Assembly: GCF_003633775.1 (NCBI RefSeq)
Contig: NZ_RBIN01000012.1
Span: 1 to 52,518, forward strand
Length of the DNA stretch: 52,518 bases
Reading direction: 5' to 3'
Source of the DNA: Kushneria sinocarnis
Lineage (GTDB): Bacteria > Pseudomonadota > Gammaproteobacteria > Pseudomonadales > Halomonadaceae
Positions 18,245 through 27,009 of the stretch are shown here, piece after piece (position 1 is the stretch's first letter; each line of letters opens with the position of its first letter). Below the pieces are notes generated by a model that had not been told where the DNA came from, did no database searches, and worked only from the letters and a program-made list of their open reading frames with translations. The position numbers and the translations under genes are program-made.

Positions 18245-18982
18245 ATGTCCGAAAACGTCAGCTGCATGGTGCGTCACTTCAGGCACTATGCCGATCTTGG
18301 CGATGACGAGATCGAACTGCTCGGTACCCTCGAGCGTTCACCGGAGCATCTCACCCCGGGTGAAACCCTGTGGCTGGAAGGCAGCTCCGCCGATGAGCTG
18401 GCCGTGGTCAGCAAGGGCTGGGCCTACAGCTTCTACAGCCTCAAGGATGGCAACCGCCTGATTCTGGATATCTATCTGCCGGGCGACGTGATCGGGCTGC
18501 GCGAGTTCGCGACCTCGGAGCACCTGGCCAGTGTCGAAACCATCACCGAGTGCACCATCTGTCGTTTTCCGCACAAGCATCTGACCGATGTCTTCAAGCA
18601 GTCCAGCAAGCTGACCCGGGTCTTCTTCGCAGTGGCGTCCACCCAGCAGTCGATTCTGGTCGAAAGGATGATCAACCTCGGTCGCCGCGATGCGGTCGGC
18701 AGGATCGCGCACTTTCTCTGCGAGATGCATACCCGGCTTGAGCGCACCAACGATGACATGCAGGGCCAGTTCCGCCTGCCCCTCTCCCAGCAGATGCTGG
18801 CCGATACCATGGGGCTCTCGGCCGTGCACGTCAGCCGGGTATTCTCCCAGCTGCGTAACGAGACGCTGGTCGAACGTGAACGCCATCGCATTCGCATTCC
18901 CGACTTCGAGCGGCTGGTTCGGTTCGCCGGCTTCAACAACAACTACCTCGGCACCCGCTCAATCATTCAGAATCGCGACTGA
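18245..18982 (+). CDS. Crp/Fnr family transcription regulator, copy A of a paralogous pair
   Basis: 245 residues from the ATG at 18245, placed 8 bases behind GGAGA; the open frame begins earlier at 18188. A cyclic-nucleotide-binding fold (about 20-135) precedes a dimer helix and a helix-turn-helix (LSQQMLADTMGLSAVHVSRV, about 176-195). It lacks the FNR N-terminal cysteine cluster but has C7, C103, C106 and C159, all conserved in the copy at 27010. The two proteins have the same length and align without gaps. Ligand and targets are unknown; the cysteines hint at redox or metal sensing. Neighbouring genes give no clear regulon. Confidence 0.85.
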   Translation: MSENVSCMVRHFRHYADLGDDEIELLGTLERSPEHLTPGETLWLEGSSADELAVVSKGWAYSFYSLKDGNRLILDIYLPGDVIGLREFATSEHLASVETITECTICRFPHKHLTDVFKQSSKLTRVFFAVASTQQSILVERMINLGRRDAVGRIAHFLCEMHTRLERTNDDMQGQFRLPLSQQMLADTMGLSAVHVSRVFSQLRNETLVERERHRIRIPDFERLVRFAGFNNNYLGTRSIIQNRD

Positions 18983-19095
18983 TCACCCGCCTCCCTGTCG
19001 GAATACGGCTCGCCCGGTGCCTGCCTGACCTTCTATGCTGTCCTGGTGAAGCCATTCGCGAACCCGAGCGACATTCCAATCAACAGGGAGTTGGC

Positions 19096-20049
19096 ATGGA
19101 ACAGCGCACACTGGGCAATACGGAACTTGTGACCGCACCGCTGATCTTCGGCGGTAACGTGTTCGGCTGGACACTCAATGACCGGGAATCGTTCGACATG
19201 ATCGATGCCTGGCTGGATGCCGGCTACAACGCCATCGACACCGCGGATGTCTACTCCCGGTGGGCCGAGGGCCACAGCGGAGGCGAATCGGAAGCGGTGC
19301 TGGGGCGCTATTTCCGCCAGCGCGGCAATCGTGACCGCATCATGCTGACCAGCAAGGTGGGCATGGACATGGGCGATGGCAAGAAGGGGCTCGGCAAGGA
19401 ACGCATCATGCATGCCATCGAGCAGTCGCTGCAGCGCCTGCAGACCGACTACCTTGATCTCTATCTGTCGCACCAGGACGATCCGGATACACCGCTGGAA
19501 GAGACCCTGGATGCCTACATGCGTCTGATCGAGCAGGGCAAGGTACGCTACGTCGGCGCCTCCAACCATACCGGGGCACGCCTCGAGGAGGCCCTGGACA
19601 TCAGCAGTCGCCAGGTACTGCCCCGCTACGAGGTGCTGCAGCCCTTCTACAACCTCTATGATCGTGCTGACTACGAGCGCGATCTGGCGCCGGTGGCCAG
19701 GGAGCACGGCCTCGGCGTGACCCCCTACTTCTCGCTGGCCAGCGGTTTTCTGACCGGCAAGTACCGCTCGCGGGAGGATGCCCGGGGCAAGTCACGCGAA
19801 CAGTTCGTCGACAAGTACTTCAACGAGCGCGGCATGCGGATACTGGAGGCACTCGACAGCGTCGCCGAACGCACCGATGCTTCGCCGGCCTCGGTAGCAC
19901 TCGCCTGGCTGATCGCCCAGCCGACGGTCACTGCCCCCATCGTCAGCGCCACCTCGGCCAACCAGCTGGCCCAGCTGCGCAAGGCCACCGAGCTTACCCT
20001 CGACGACGAGGCGCTCGAGCAGCTCAACCGGGCCAGTGCCGAGCGCTGA
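19096..20049 (+). CDS. Aldo/keto reductase
   Basis: 317-residue TIM-barrel NADPH oxidoreductase. The start at 19096 follows GGGAG. The catalytic tetrad is D48, Y53, K87 and H126 (NAIDTADVYS, LTSKVG, YLSHQDD). The YVGASNH block and the C-terminal cofactor region (APIVSATSANQLAQL) are intact. The sequence is closest in feel to the long-chain AKR group often annotated as oxidoreductases of unknown substrate. It stands alone, closed by a strong terminator. Confidence 0.88.
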   Translation: MEQRTLGNTELVTAPLIFGGNVFGWTLNDRESFDMIDAWLDAGYNAIDTADVYSRWAEGHSGGESEAVLGRYFRQRGNRDRIMLTSKVGMDMGDGKKGLGKERIMHAIEQSLQRLQTDYLDLYLSHQDDPDTPLEETLDAYMRLIEQGKVRYVGASNHTGARLEEALDISSRQVLPRYEVLQPFYNLYDRADYERDLAPVAREHGLGVTPYFSLASGFLTGKYRSREDARGKSREQFVDKYFNERGMRILEALDSVAERTDASPASVALAWLIAQPTVTAPIVSATSANQLAQLRKATELTLDDEALEQLNRASAER

Positions 20050-20071
20050 TCCGGCTGCCATCCGATCAGAA

Positions 20072-20096
20072 AAACCGCCTCCCGGGGAGGCGGTTT
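20072..20096. terminator. Terminator between convergent genes
   Basis: AAACCGCCTCC pairs with GGAGGCGGTTT around a 3-base loop, with A residues before and T residues after, so it can work on both strands. It serves the aldo/keto reductase and the convergent gene ending at 20128. Confidence 0.8.
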
Positions 20097-20127
20097 CTCA
20101 TGGCCACATCAGGCCGGCATCAGCTCG

Positions 20128-20514
20128 TCATTTCTTCGGCTGGCCACGCGCCTTGATATCATCAAAGTGCGCCTGACCCTGCTGATCCACCTGGCACTCC
20201 ACCACGTAGATCGCATTGCCCTCACCCTGCAGGTTGACCACCAGCGGGTACTCATGCCCCGGGTTGTAACCACTGGCATTGGTTTCCAGCACCGCCAGCC
20301 CCTGGATATCCTCTTGAGTCTGACGGTTTTTGGCCGTATCCAGACACTGAGCGACAAGCTCAGGGTGAGGCTGCTGCTGCGTAGTGCGCGCCTGCTGATT
20401 TTCAGGACGCTGCTGTCCGCTCTCATCCTGGGACTGGGCCAGTACGTTACCGGCGCCCACCGTCATGCCGATACCCAGCGCGGCGGTCACCAACCATTGG
20501 CGAAGCGTGGTCAT
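20128..20514 (-). CDS. Secreted small protein of unknown function
   Basis: 128 residues from 20514 (MTTLRQWLVTAALGIGM), behind AGGAGA. It has a clear signal peptide with probable cleavage at VLAQ, then a Gln-rich low-complexity stretch (about 28-50: QSQDESGQQRPENQQARTTQ). A compact domain follows with two cysteines (VAQCLDTAKN and VVECQVDQQG) that could form a disulfide in the periplasm. I do not recognise the family. The A+T-poor tail is ended by the bidirectional terminator. Confidence 0.65.
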   Translation of the reverse strand: MTTLRQWLVTAALGIGMTVGAGNVLAQSQDESGQQRPENQQARTTQQQPHPELVAQCLDTAKNRQTQEDIQGLAVLETNASGYNPGHEYPLVVNLQGEGNAIYVVECQVDQQGQAHFDDIKARGQPKK

Positions 20515-20633
20515 CCGATTCTCTCCTGAGGAAATGCTCACCTGCCAGTATAGATAAGCAGCTGATTTCTCGCCCGGAAACGACCGGGAACGCCGCTCGG
20601 GCGCCCCCGGACCGAATGGCGGCCGGCGCCGGG

Positions 20634-21029
20634 TCAGTGTCGGTCGTTGGCCGAATGGCGGGTATGCTCCGACTCGTTCTCCTCGTCAATCTGCTGTACA
20701 GCCGTGATGACCTTGCACATCTCCTCGTCGAACAGCTCGCGCTGCTGAGCATAGAAGTGCCGGGTCGACGAGGCGCCATAATGGCCCCGGGCATGAGAGG
20801 CGAACTGGCGTTCGAGCTGATCGGCATGATACTGCAACCGCTCGGCCAGATAGCCGGCCTCGCCCTGACGACAGACCACATCCATCAGTGCCCGCACCTC
20901 CACATTGAGCAGATAGAGCTGGCGTACGTTGCGCGCCTGGACCTCCTGACGGGTCGACAGGTTGTCATCCAGCAGGCGGATGTCATCAAGCTGGCAGCAG
21001 GACGATGCTTGGCTGCGTGATTCACTCAT
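20634..21029 (-). CDS. Small soluble protein of unknown function
   Basis: 131 residues from 21029 (MSESRSQASS), with GGGAGGAAG upstream; the open frame runs further but that start is the supported one. Mostly alpha-helical and charged, with cysteines at SSCC, VVCRQ and EMCKV, and a His/Glu-rich C-terminus. No membrane segment. It could be a helical-bundle protein, but I do not recognise the family. No operon partner is apparent; the AraC gene upstream is 106 bases away on the same strand. Confidence 0.6.
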   Translation of the reverse strand: MSESRSQASSCCQLDDIRLLDDNLSTRQEVQARNVRQLYLLNVEVRALMDVVCRQGEAGYLAERLQYHADQLERQFASHARGHYGASSTRHFYAQQRELFDEEMCKVITAVQQIDEENESEHTRHSANDRH

Positions 21030-21135
21030 GACACTTCCTCCCAGCAGGTCGATTACATACACAGCGTAACACCGCCAAGCGGCCGAGCGGCTTCCACCTT
21101 GGTCCCATGCCCTGCGCCCTGGTGTCGCAGCCGGC

Positions 21136-22077
21136 TCAGCCAACGCGCCGGCGATCGCCATGCTCACCGGTATACTGCTGGTACTCGCGCGGCGTCATGC
21201 CCTTGAGACCACGGAAGTGACGGTTGAAGTTGGAGAGGTTGTTGTAGCCCACCCGGAAACAGATCTCCGAGACCGTGTACTGCCCCTCCATCAGCAGCCG
21301 GCAGGCCTGATTGATGCGTACCCGCCGCAGAAACTCCACGAAGGTATTGCCCGTGGCCCGCTTGAACAGCCGGGAGAAGTTCGAGGGCAGCATGTCGTGC
21401 CGGGCCGCGAGATCCGACATGCGCAGATCCTCGCTGAAGTGGTTGTGGACATGCCGCAGGACACTGTCGATCTGTTCGGAGAAGGTGCCCTGCAGCTGGT
21501 GGCGATAACCGTCACTCGCCAGCTGGCGGTAGTGCCCCCCGGCCAGGTCATGCAGCAGCGTCAGCATGGTCAGCAGCCGCCGCGAGTGTGGCTGTTCCCC
21601 CATGCTCTCGAGCAGGCACGCGCCCTGCTCGGCCCGCTCTCCCTCGAAGAGCAGCCCGCGCACGGCCGCTCGCAGCATCGGCCGCAGGCAGTTGAGCTCC
21701 GGACAGAGAGTCATCATGTGCTCAAGCCAGGCCGCGCGGAACTGCAGTACCACATCCCGCCCCCGGATGAGACCGTCGTCGCGCTCGGCGTCGCTGAACC
21801 AGGCGTGCGGCAGGTTGGGACCGACCAGTACCAGGTTGCCCGGGCCGAAGCGCCCCACGTGATCGCCGACAAAATAGCTGCCCCGGGAGTAGCGGATCAG
21901 ATGCAGCTCGAACTCCGGGTGGTAGTTCCATTTCGCCAGCGGCGAAGGGAAGTCGTGACAGTGCCAGCAGAAGCTGAATTCGGGGTCCTGCGCGACGTTT
22001 TCGAAAACGGGCATGCCAAGCTGGATCTCGTCGACCGGCAGATCACTTGCGGATGTCTGTGAATGCGCCATGATCAT
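21136..22077 (-). CDS. AraC family regulator, divergent from xylitol-type dehydrogenase
   Basis: 313 residues. An N-terminal cupin-like sensing domain (about 40-150: WNYHPEFELHLIRYSRGSYFVGD) precedes two helix-turn-helix motifs at the C-terminus (DLAARHDMLPSNFSRLFKRA and VSEICFRVGYNNLSNFNRHF). The WHCHDFPSPLAKWNYHPEFE pattern is common in AraC regulators of sugar and polyol catabolism. The start at 22077 has GGAG 7 bases upstream. Its divergent placement suggests it controls the dehydrogenase at 22544 and itself in response to a polyol. Confidence 0.85.
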   Translation of the reverse strand: MIMAHSQTSASDLPVDEIQLGMPVFENVAQDPEFSFCWHCHDFPSPLAKWNYHPEFELHLIRYSRGSYFVGDHVGRFGPGNLVLVGPNLPHAWFSDAERDDGLIRGRDVVLQFRAAWLEHMMTLCPELNCLRPMLRAAVRGLLFEGERAEQGACLLESMGEQPHSRRLLTMLTLLHDLAGGHYRQLASDGYRHQLQGTFSEQIDSVLRHVHNHFSEDLRMSDLAARHDMLPSNFSRLFKRATGNTFVEFLRRVRINQACRLLMEGQYTVSEICFRVGYNNLSNFNRHFRGLKGMTPREYQQYTGEHGDRRRVG

Positions 22078-22543
22078 CGTCCATCTCCACTCCGGACCGG
22101 GGCCGCACCGCTGCCTGCGGGAGACAGCTCATGCAGCGCTCGAGCACCCCTGCCGCCAGCCACCCCGTGACCGGGCGCGTGATCGCCACGCGCCCCGGCT
22201 ACCCGCAGCGTGGCCGACACATCACTGCCACTTCTGCCTGAAAATACGTTCCGGCGCGCCTGGCCATTGGTCTTCCGTTGCCCTGTCACGGTCGTGGTCT
22301 CCGGCTACAGGAGTGATTCTTTGGTCGTAGAAACGGTTTTCCGTCCTGCCCGGATGACCTGCTGGCGTCCGTTCCGCCCTGCAGTGGCGGGCGCTGGCGG
22401 TAGGCGCGTCACAAGATGCAAAAAAGTATCAGTACACTGCAATTTTTACACTAGCGAAGCCGCGCCACACGTATTTAGGTAGCCTCATCACGTGATCCAC
22501 GGATCACCCCGCACCTACCGCAGCCATCAGCTCAGGGAGCACC
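22078..22543. promoter_or_regulatory. Divergent control region between AraC gene and dehydrogenase
   Basis: 466 bases without a gene. The right half turns A+T-rich (about 22415-22460) and contains TACACT twice in direct orientation, at 22433-22438 and 22447-22452. AraC-type regulators often bind direct repeats, so this is a candidate operator just upstream of the dehydrogenase promoter. No clear -35/-10 pair is called. Confidence 0.35.
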
Positions 22544-23590
22544 ATGAACGCCAAGGCACTGGTACTGGAACAGCAGCACGAACTCTCCCTGCGGGAGATC
22601 GACCTGCCCGATCAGCTCGGTGATGAGGATGTCCGGGTCCGGATCCATACCGTCGGCATCTGCGGCAGCGATGTGCACTACTACACCCATGGCCGGATCG
22701 GCCCCTTCGTGGTGAACGAACCGATGGTACTGGGCCATGAAGCCTCGGGGACGGTCATCGAGGTCGGCCGCCACGTCACGCATCTTGCTGCAGGCGACCG
22801 CGTCTGCATGGAACCCGGCATCCCCGATCTCGCCTCCCGGGCGTCGAAACTCGGCGCCTACAACGTCGATCCGGCCGTGCGCTTCTGGGCCACCCCGCCG
22901 ATCCACGGCTGTCTGACGCCGGAAGTGGTCCACCCGGCGGCCTTCACCTTTCGCCTGCCCGACTCGGTGTCCTTTGCCGAAGGCGCCATGGTCGAGCCCT
23001 TCGCCATCGGCATGCAGGCGGTCGCGCGGGCCGATGTCCAGGCCGGGGATGTCTGCGTGGTGACCGGCGCCGGCCCGATCGGTCTGATGGTCGCGCTGGC
23101 CGCGCTGGCCGGCGGTGCCAGCGAGGTGCTGGTATCCGACCTGGTCGACGACAAGCTCGCCATTGCCGGTGGCTATACGGGTGTCACGCCGATCAACGTG
23201 TCGCGCGAGTCGCTGCGAGATGCCGTCAGCCGGCGCTGCGGCGAGGACTGGGGCGCCGATGTGGTCTTCGAGGCCAGCGGCAGCCCGAAAGTCTACGACG
23301 ACCTGCTCGCCTGCGCCCGCCCGGCGGGTACCGTGGTACTGGTGGGCATGCCGGTGGAGCCGGTGACCCTCGATGTCGTCGCCGCCCAGGCGAAGGAGCT
23401 GCACATCGAGACCGTGTTCCGCTACGCCAACGTCTACGACCGCGCCATTGCCCTGATGGGCTCCGGCAAGGTCGATCTCAAGCCGCTGATCTCGGCCACC
23501 TTCCCGTTCGAACGCAGCGTGGAAGCCTTCGAGCGCGCCGCCGCCGGACATGCCGAAGACGTCAAGCTGCAGATCACCCTGGATGAATGA
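22544..23590 (+). CDS. Zinc-dependent xylitol/sorbitol-type dehydrogenase (MDR family)
   Basis: 348-residue medium-chain dehydrogenase. Catalytic zinc site: the Cys in [10 protein letters not shown] (about 40), GHEASG (about 65) and the Glu in MVEPFAIG (about 150). NAD-binding loop [14 protein letters not shown] (about 172). The structural-zinc cysteine lobe is replaced by the [16 protein letters not shown] segment, a pattern seen in bacterial xylitol dehydrogenases. The likely reaction is polyol to ketose (xylitol to D-xylulose or similar) with NAD. The gene is followed by the remnant of an SDR, suggesting a once longer polyol operon. Confidence 0.87.
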   Translation: MNAKALVLEQQHELSLREIDLPDQLGDEDVRVRIHTVGICGSDVHYYTHGRIGPFVVNEPMVLGHEASGTVIEVGRHVTHLAAGDRVCMEPGIPDLASRASKLGAYNVDPAVRFWATPPIHGCLTPEVVHPAAFTFRLPDSVSFAEGAMVEPFAIGMQAVARADVQAGDVCVVTGAGPIGLMVALAALAGGASEVLVSDLVDDKLAIAGGYTGVTPINVSRESLRDAVSRRCGEDWGADVVFEASGSPKVYDDLLACARPAGTVVLVGMPVEPVTLDVVAAQAKELHIETVFRYANVYDRAIALMGSGKVDLKPLISATFPFERSVEAFERAAAGHAEDVKLQITLDE

Positions 23591-23620
23591 CCGGCGACAG
23601 GTAATGACAGGTGGCAAGTG

Positions 23621-23794
23621 ATGCAGGGAGCGGGCGCCCTTCGGCATTCGGGGCAAGGCGCTGGCGCCGGGCCCATGCAGCGTGCCGCCACGCCCGAGGA
23701 GCTCGGCCCCAGCCTGATCTACCTGGCCAGCGACGCCTCGAGCTTCATGACCGGCTCGGTGATGGTGGTCGACGGCGGCTATACCCTCTGGTAG
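23621..23794 (+). pseudogene. C-terminal remnant of a short-chain dehydrogenase
   Basis: A frame from an ATG at 23621 ends at the TAG at 23792-23794. From about 23675 it reads [20 protein letters not shown] and then a typical SDR ending ([18 protein letters not shown]). Only the last 40 or so residues of an SDR survive; the cofactor loop and the Ser-Tyr-Lys residues are gone, and the preceding 18 residues are Gly/Ala-rich junction sequence. Such SDRs often accompany polyol dehydrogenases. The remnant overlaps the end of the convergent cyclodeaminase-family gene, pointing to a deletion joining the two. Confidence 0.75.
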
Positions 23795-24446
23795 TGCTGT
23801 CGAACGTCGAGCCACCGGGCAGGCCGAGCCGCACCATCAGCGTATCGGCATCGCGCTGCAGGTCGCGTCGCTGCCGGGCGGCGCGGGCGCGCTGCCGGGA
23901 ATCGCGCAGGCCGGGGAGATCGGCGTCGATGTTCAGCAGCAGCGCACTGAGCGCGCTGTGCAGCATCAGCGCACCGGCACGCGCATCACTGCCGAGCATG
24001 TCATCACTCAGCGGCAGGGCCTCTTCGATCAGGGTCAGCGCTTCCAGGCAGCACTCCGCTGCCCTGAGCGGAATCGCGGTGGCCCGCTCGGCCGCGGCGT
24101 TGATCGCCTGCTGGCGCGACTCGCGTTCGGCTTCGCTCTCCTGCGGCTGACGGGTCGCCGCCATGAACTGCTCGAAGGCCGCCACGTCATCGTCAGCGCA
24201 GGGCGCCAGCTGCGCGCTCAACTGCTCGCCCCACTCGATGAGCGCTGCACGCCGTTCGTTGTCGCCATGCTGCTGGGTAATCCGCAGCCCCTTGAGCACC
24301 AGCGCCAGACCGAACTCGGCCGATACCGTGGCGGCCGCGCCGCAGCCCGGCGTAGCCTGTGTCGCGGTGTGCTGACGGAACGCATGCAGCGGCTGCTGCC
24401 ACAGGCTCTGCTCGCCGTTGCCGGCATCATCACGGGATGTAGTCAT
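23745..24446 (-). CDS. Cyclodeaminase/cyclohydrolase (FTCD C-terminal) family protein, altered 3' end
   Basis: 233 residues. The helical-bundle family hallmark [23 protein letters not shown] (about 33-55) is clear, and helices continue to about 210. FTCD-type enzymes deaminate formimino-tetrahydrofolate or close the methenyl-folate ring; the role of stand-alone bacterial members is poorly known. The last 20 or so residues ([20 protein letters not shown]) are antisense of the SDR remnant and not family-like, so the native C-terminus has probably been replaced by a deletion junction near 23800. It is unclear whether the product is still active. Confidence 0.7.
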   Translation of the reverse strand: MTTSRDDAGNGEQSLWQQPLHAFRQHTATQATPGCGAAATVSAEFGLALVLKGLRITQQHGDNERRAALIEWGEQLSAQLAPCADDDVAAFEQFMAATRQPQESEAERESRQQAINAAAERATAIPLRAAECCLEALTLIEEALPLSDDMLGSDARAGALMLHSALSALLLNIDADLPGLRDSRQRARAARQRRDLQRDADTLMVRLGLPGGSTFDSTTRGYSRRRPPSPSRS

Positions 24447-24589
24447 GTCTCGATATACTCGGGATTGCAGGGCCGGGCGAGTCGAACGTCATGCCGATCC
24501 CCCTGCGGAACTTCGAAACCAGCGGCGCCCTCCCGCTGCCTTCAGCCAAGCGTAGCAGCCCTGTGCGCCATGGCAGACAGCCTACCTGT

Positions 24590-25498
24590 TTACTCGCGCA
24601 CCGAGGCCTCGGTCGCCGGCACGCGACGCCGTCCGGTCAGCGTGGTACCGATGGAAGCCACGATGATCGCACCGATCGCCAGCCATTGAAGCTGATGCAG
24701 CTGCTGGCCCAGAAACAGCAGCCCGGCCAGTGCGCCGACGGCCGGCTCCAGACTCATCAGGGTGCCGAAGGTCTGGGTCGGCAGCCGGGGCAGCGCAATC
24801 ATCTCCAGGGTATAGGGCAGCGCGGTAGAGAGAATCGCCACCGCCAGCGCCAGCGGCAGTATCGCCGGTGCCAGGAGCGCCGTACCGGTGTCGACCACGC
24901 CGATCGGCGCCACCGCCACGGCCGCCACGGTGATGCCCAGGGCAGCGCTCTGGGTGCCGTTGCCGCTGCCGGCCTTCTGCCCGAACAGGATATAGAGTGC
25001 CCAGCAGACCCCGGCACCCAGCGCGCACAGCGCCCCATAAGGGTCGATGGCGGTCGACGTTGCCCCACCCGGCAGCAGCAGGACCACCAGCCCCGCCACG
25101 GCAAAGGCGATCCAGAGCAGATCGAGCATGCGCCGCGAGGCGAGCATGGCTACCATCAGCGGGCCGGTAAATTCCAGCGCGACGGCAATGCCCAGCGGCA
25201 CGGTCTGCAGTGCCTGGTAAAGCAGGAAGTTCATGCAGCCCATGGCCACGCCGTAGATCACGATCGCCTTCCAGGCACGACGACTGACCGGTCGTCGCCA
25301 GGGGCGCAGGAAGATCAGCATCAGCCCCGCTGCCAGGATCAACCGGATCGAAGTCATGCCGGAGGCGCCGATCACATCGAACAGCGAGCGGGCGATGGCC
25401 GCCCCGCTCTGGATCGAACACATCGCCACGATCAGCAGTACCACCGGCCCCAGACGAGCCAGCAGGGGATGGGATTTCGCGGAAGCCACGGATAACAC
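24590..25498 (-). CDS. RhtA-like EamA/DMT amino-acid exporter
   Basis: 302 residues from the GTG at 25498 (LSVASAKSHP), with GAGAGG a few bases upstream; the open frame runs to 25921 without support. About ten membrane helices in two EamA repeats (about 15-140 and 150-285), at the length of E. coli RhtA (threonine/homoserine exporter). GVAMGCMNFLLYQAL and SLEPAVGALAGLLFLGQ are typical of that subgroup. It is divergent from the cupin regulator at 25556, which probably controls it. Confidence 0.85.
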   Translation of the reverse strand: MLSVASAKSHPLLARLGPVVLLIVAMCSIQSGAAIARSLFDVIGASGMTSIRLILAAGLMLIFLRPWRRPVSRRAWKAIVIYGVAMGCMNFLLYQALQTVPLGIAVALEFTGPLMVAMLASRRMLDLLWIAFAVAGLVVLLLPGGATSTAIDPYGALCALGAGVCWALYILFGQKAGSGNGTQSAALGITVAAVAVAPIGVVDTGTALLAPAILPLALAVAILSTALPYTLEMIALPRLPTQTFGTLMSLEPAVGALAGLLFLGQQLHQLQWLAIGAIIVASIGTTLTGRRRVPATEASVRE

Positions 25499-25555
25499 TC
25501 GCCACCTCTCTGTGCGCTCCTGCTCCAGGGCAGGCAGAATGCAGGGAACCGCAAC

Positions 25556-26158
25556 ATGCGGACATGCATGATGGACAACAAGACGCCAATGAGCAATATA
25601 TTGCACAACAAGGAACGACCCGATGTGCTTGTCCACGTGGCCGCCAATGTCCGCCGGCTGCGCCGGACCGCCGAATTCAGTCAGCAGGCACTGGCCGAAC
25701 GGGCGGGCGTCAGTCGACGCATGCTGGTCAATATCGAAAAGGGTGACATCAACGTCAGCCTTGGAACGCTCGATCGCATCGCACAAGCACTGGGAGTCCA
25801 TTTTTACGCCCTGGTGCAGCCACCCGACAGCCCCGATTCGGCGCACATCAACGAGGTGGCCTGGGCCGGCCGGGCACCGCAGAGCCATGCCACCCTGCTG
25901 GCCAGCAAGCCGGCGCGCCACGAGGTGGAGCTCTGGGCATGGTCGCTGGCGCCCGGCGAACGCTACGACTCACCGGCCGATGGCGCCGACTGGCACGAGA
26001 TGCTGCTGGTCATCGACGGCACCCTGACACTCTATCTGGCCGACCGGACGCTCACCATTGCCGCCGGCGACTTCCACGTCTTCCCCAGCGACCAGCCACA
26101 CGGTTACGCCAATCATACCGACCGGCTGCTGAAGTTCATGCGCAACGTGCTCTACTAG
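25556..26158 (+). CDS. HTH (XRE)-cupin transcription regulator
   Basis: 200 residues. An N-terminal Cro/CI helix-turn-helix (about 27-82: RRLRRTAEFSQQALAERAGV, then SRRMLVNIEKGDINVSLGTL) is joined to a C-terminal cupin (about 118-195) holding the His residues of WHEMLLVIDG and FPSDQPHGY. The start at 25556 has AGGGAA 7 bases upstream; ATGs at 25568, 25571 and 25589 are alternatives. Such regulators sense small metabolites and often sit beside an amino-acid exporter gene, as here (57-base divergent gap). Confidence 0.86.
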   Translation: MRTCMMDNKTPMSNILHNKERPDVLVHVAANVRRLRRTAEFSQQALAERAGVSRRMLVNIEKGDINVSLGTLDRIAQALGVHFYALVQPPDSPDSAHINEVAWAGRAPQSHATLLASKPARHEVELWAWSLAPGERYDSPADGADWHEMLLVIDGTLTLYLADRTLTIAAGDFHVFPSDQPHGYANHTDRLLKFMRNVLY

Positions 26159-26257
26159 ACCTTCGTTTGCCATGGCCCGCGATACCGGGGGCGCACTGTC
26201 ACACCCTCTTGCAACACTCCCCGGGATCGGTGCCTGATAGGGAGGTCGTCACTCATT

Positions 26258-26278
26258 CATGCCGGCTCATCCGGCATG
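26258..26278. terminator. Short perfect hairpin upstream of the UspA gene
   Basis: CATGCCGG pairs with CCGGCATG around CTCAT. It lies 100 bases after the cupin regulator and 52 before usp. It may end the first transcript, though no U-tract follows. Confidence 0.35.
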
Positions 26279-26330
26279 GTGCCACGCCGGGCTCCGGTCC
26301 GGTTTTTCCAGACCGCTGACGAGGTATGCC

Positions 26331-26777
26331 ATGTACAGCAACATACTGGTCCCCATTGACGGTTCCGAGGATGCCCAGCGAGCGCTGGCGATCGCCTGTC
26401 AGCTGCAGCAGCTATCGGGTGGTCAGCTGCAGCTGCTCAACATTCCCGAGTTGCCGGTCGCCGACGACTGGCTGGGTTATCAGACCGGTGCCTCGCCACT
26501 GGACTACACGCCCGAAAAGGCCGAAGCCCAGGGGCGCGAGACGCTGGAAGCCGCATGGCAGCAAAGCGGTCAGGAGAATCAGGAGGCGGTGAACTTCATC
26601 GTGCGCCAGGGGGTACCGGCGCACGTGATCGTCAGTGAGGCCGGCCAGCTCGGCGCCGATGCCATCGTGATGGGCAGTCGCGGGCTCAGTGATCTCAAGG
26701 GGCTGGTGACCGGGAGTGTCTCGCACAAGGTCAGTCATCTGGCGCCCTGTACGGTAATCACCGTGCACTCGCACTGA
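26331..26777 (+). CDS. Universal stress protein, UspA family
   Basis: 148-residue cytoplasmic protein with an alpha/beta fold. The start at 26331 (MYSNILVPIDGSE) fits the family; earlier in-frame codons do not. The ATP-binding motif G-x2-G-x9-GS is present near the C-terminus (VMGSRGLSDLKGLVTGSVSH), and VPIDGS is at the N-terminus, so it likely belongs to the nucleotide-binding branch. It is followed by a perfect hairpin and then the second Crp/Fnr copy. Confidence 0.9.
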   Translation: MYSNILVPIDGSEDAQRALAIACQLQQLSGGQLQLLNIPELPVADDWLGYQTGASPLDYTPEKAEAQGRETLEAAWQQSGQENQEAVNFIVRQGVPAHVIVSEAGQLGADAIVMGSRGLSDLKGLVTGSVSHKVSHLAPCTVITVHSH

Positions 26778-26786
26778 AGTGACACT

Positions 26787-26809
26787 GACCGCTGCCCATG
26801 GCAGCGGTC
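26787..26809 (+). terminator. Hairpin after the UspA gene
   Basis: GACCGCTGCC and GGCAGCGGTC form a perfect 10-bp stem with a 3-base loop, starting 10 bases after the stop codon. There is no T-run, so it may be a weak or Rho-assisted terminator. Confidence 0.5.
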
Positions 26810-27009
26810 GGCACAGCATGCCGGTACGACAGACACTCCGGCAGGCCGAGCCGGGCCATGCAGCCTGCCTGCTCATGTCCGACGCCGCTACCCCTGAACC
26901 GGCACCACGGGTCTCGCTCATGACGAGCATGGCGACACCTGGGCAACTTGCGCTACATCCTGCAACACGACAACATGGCCCGCCCCGCATTCGGTCAGGA
27001 AAAAGAGTC

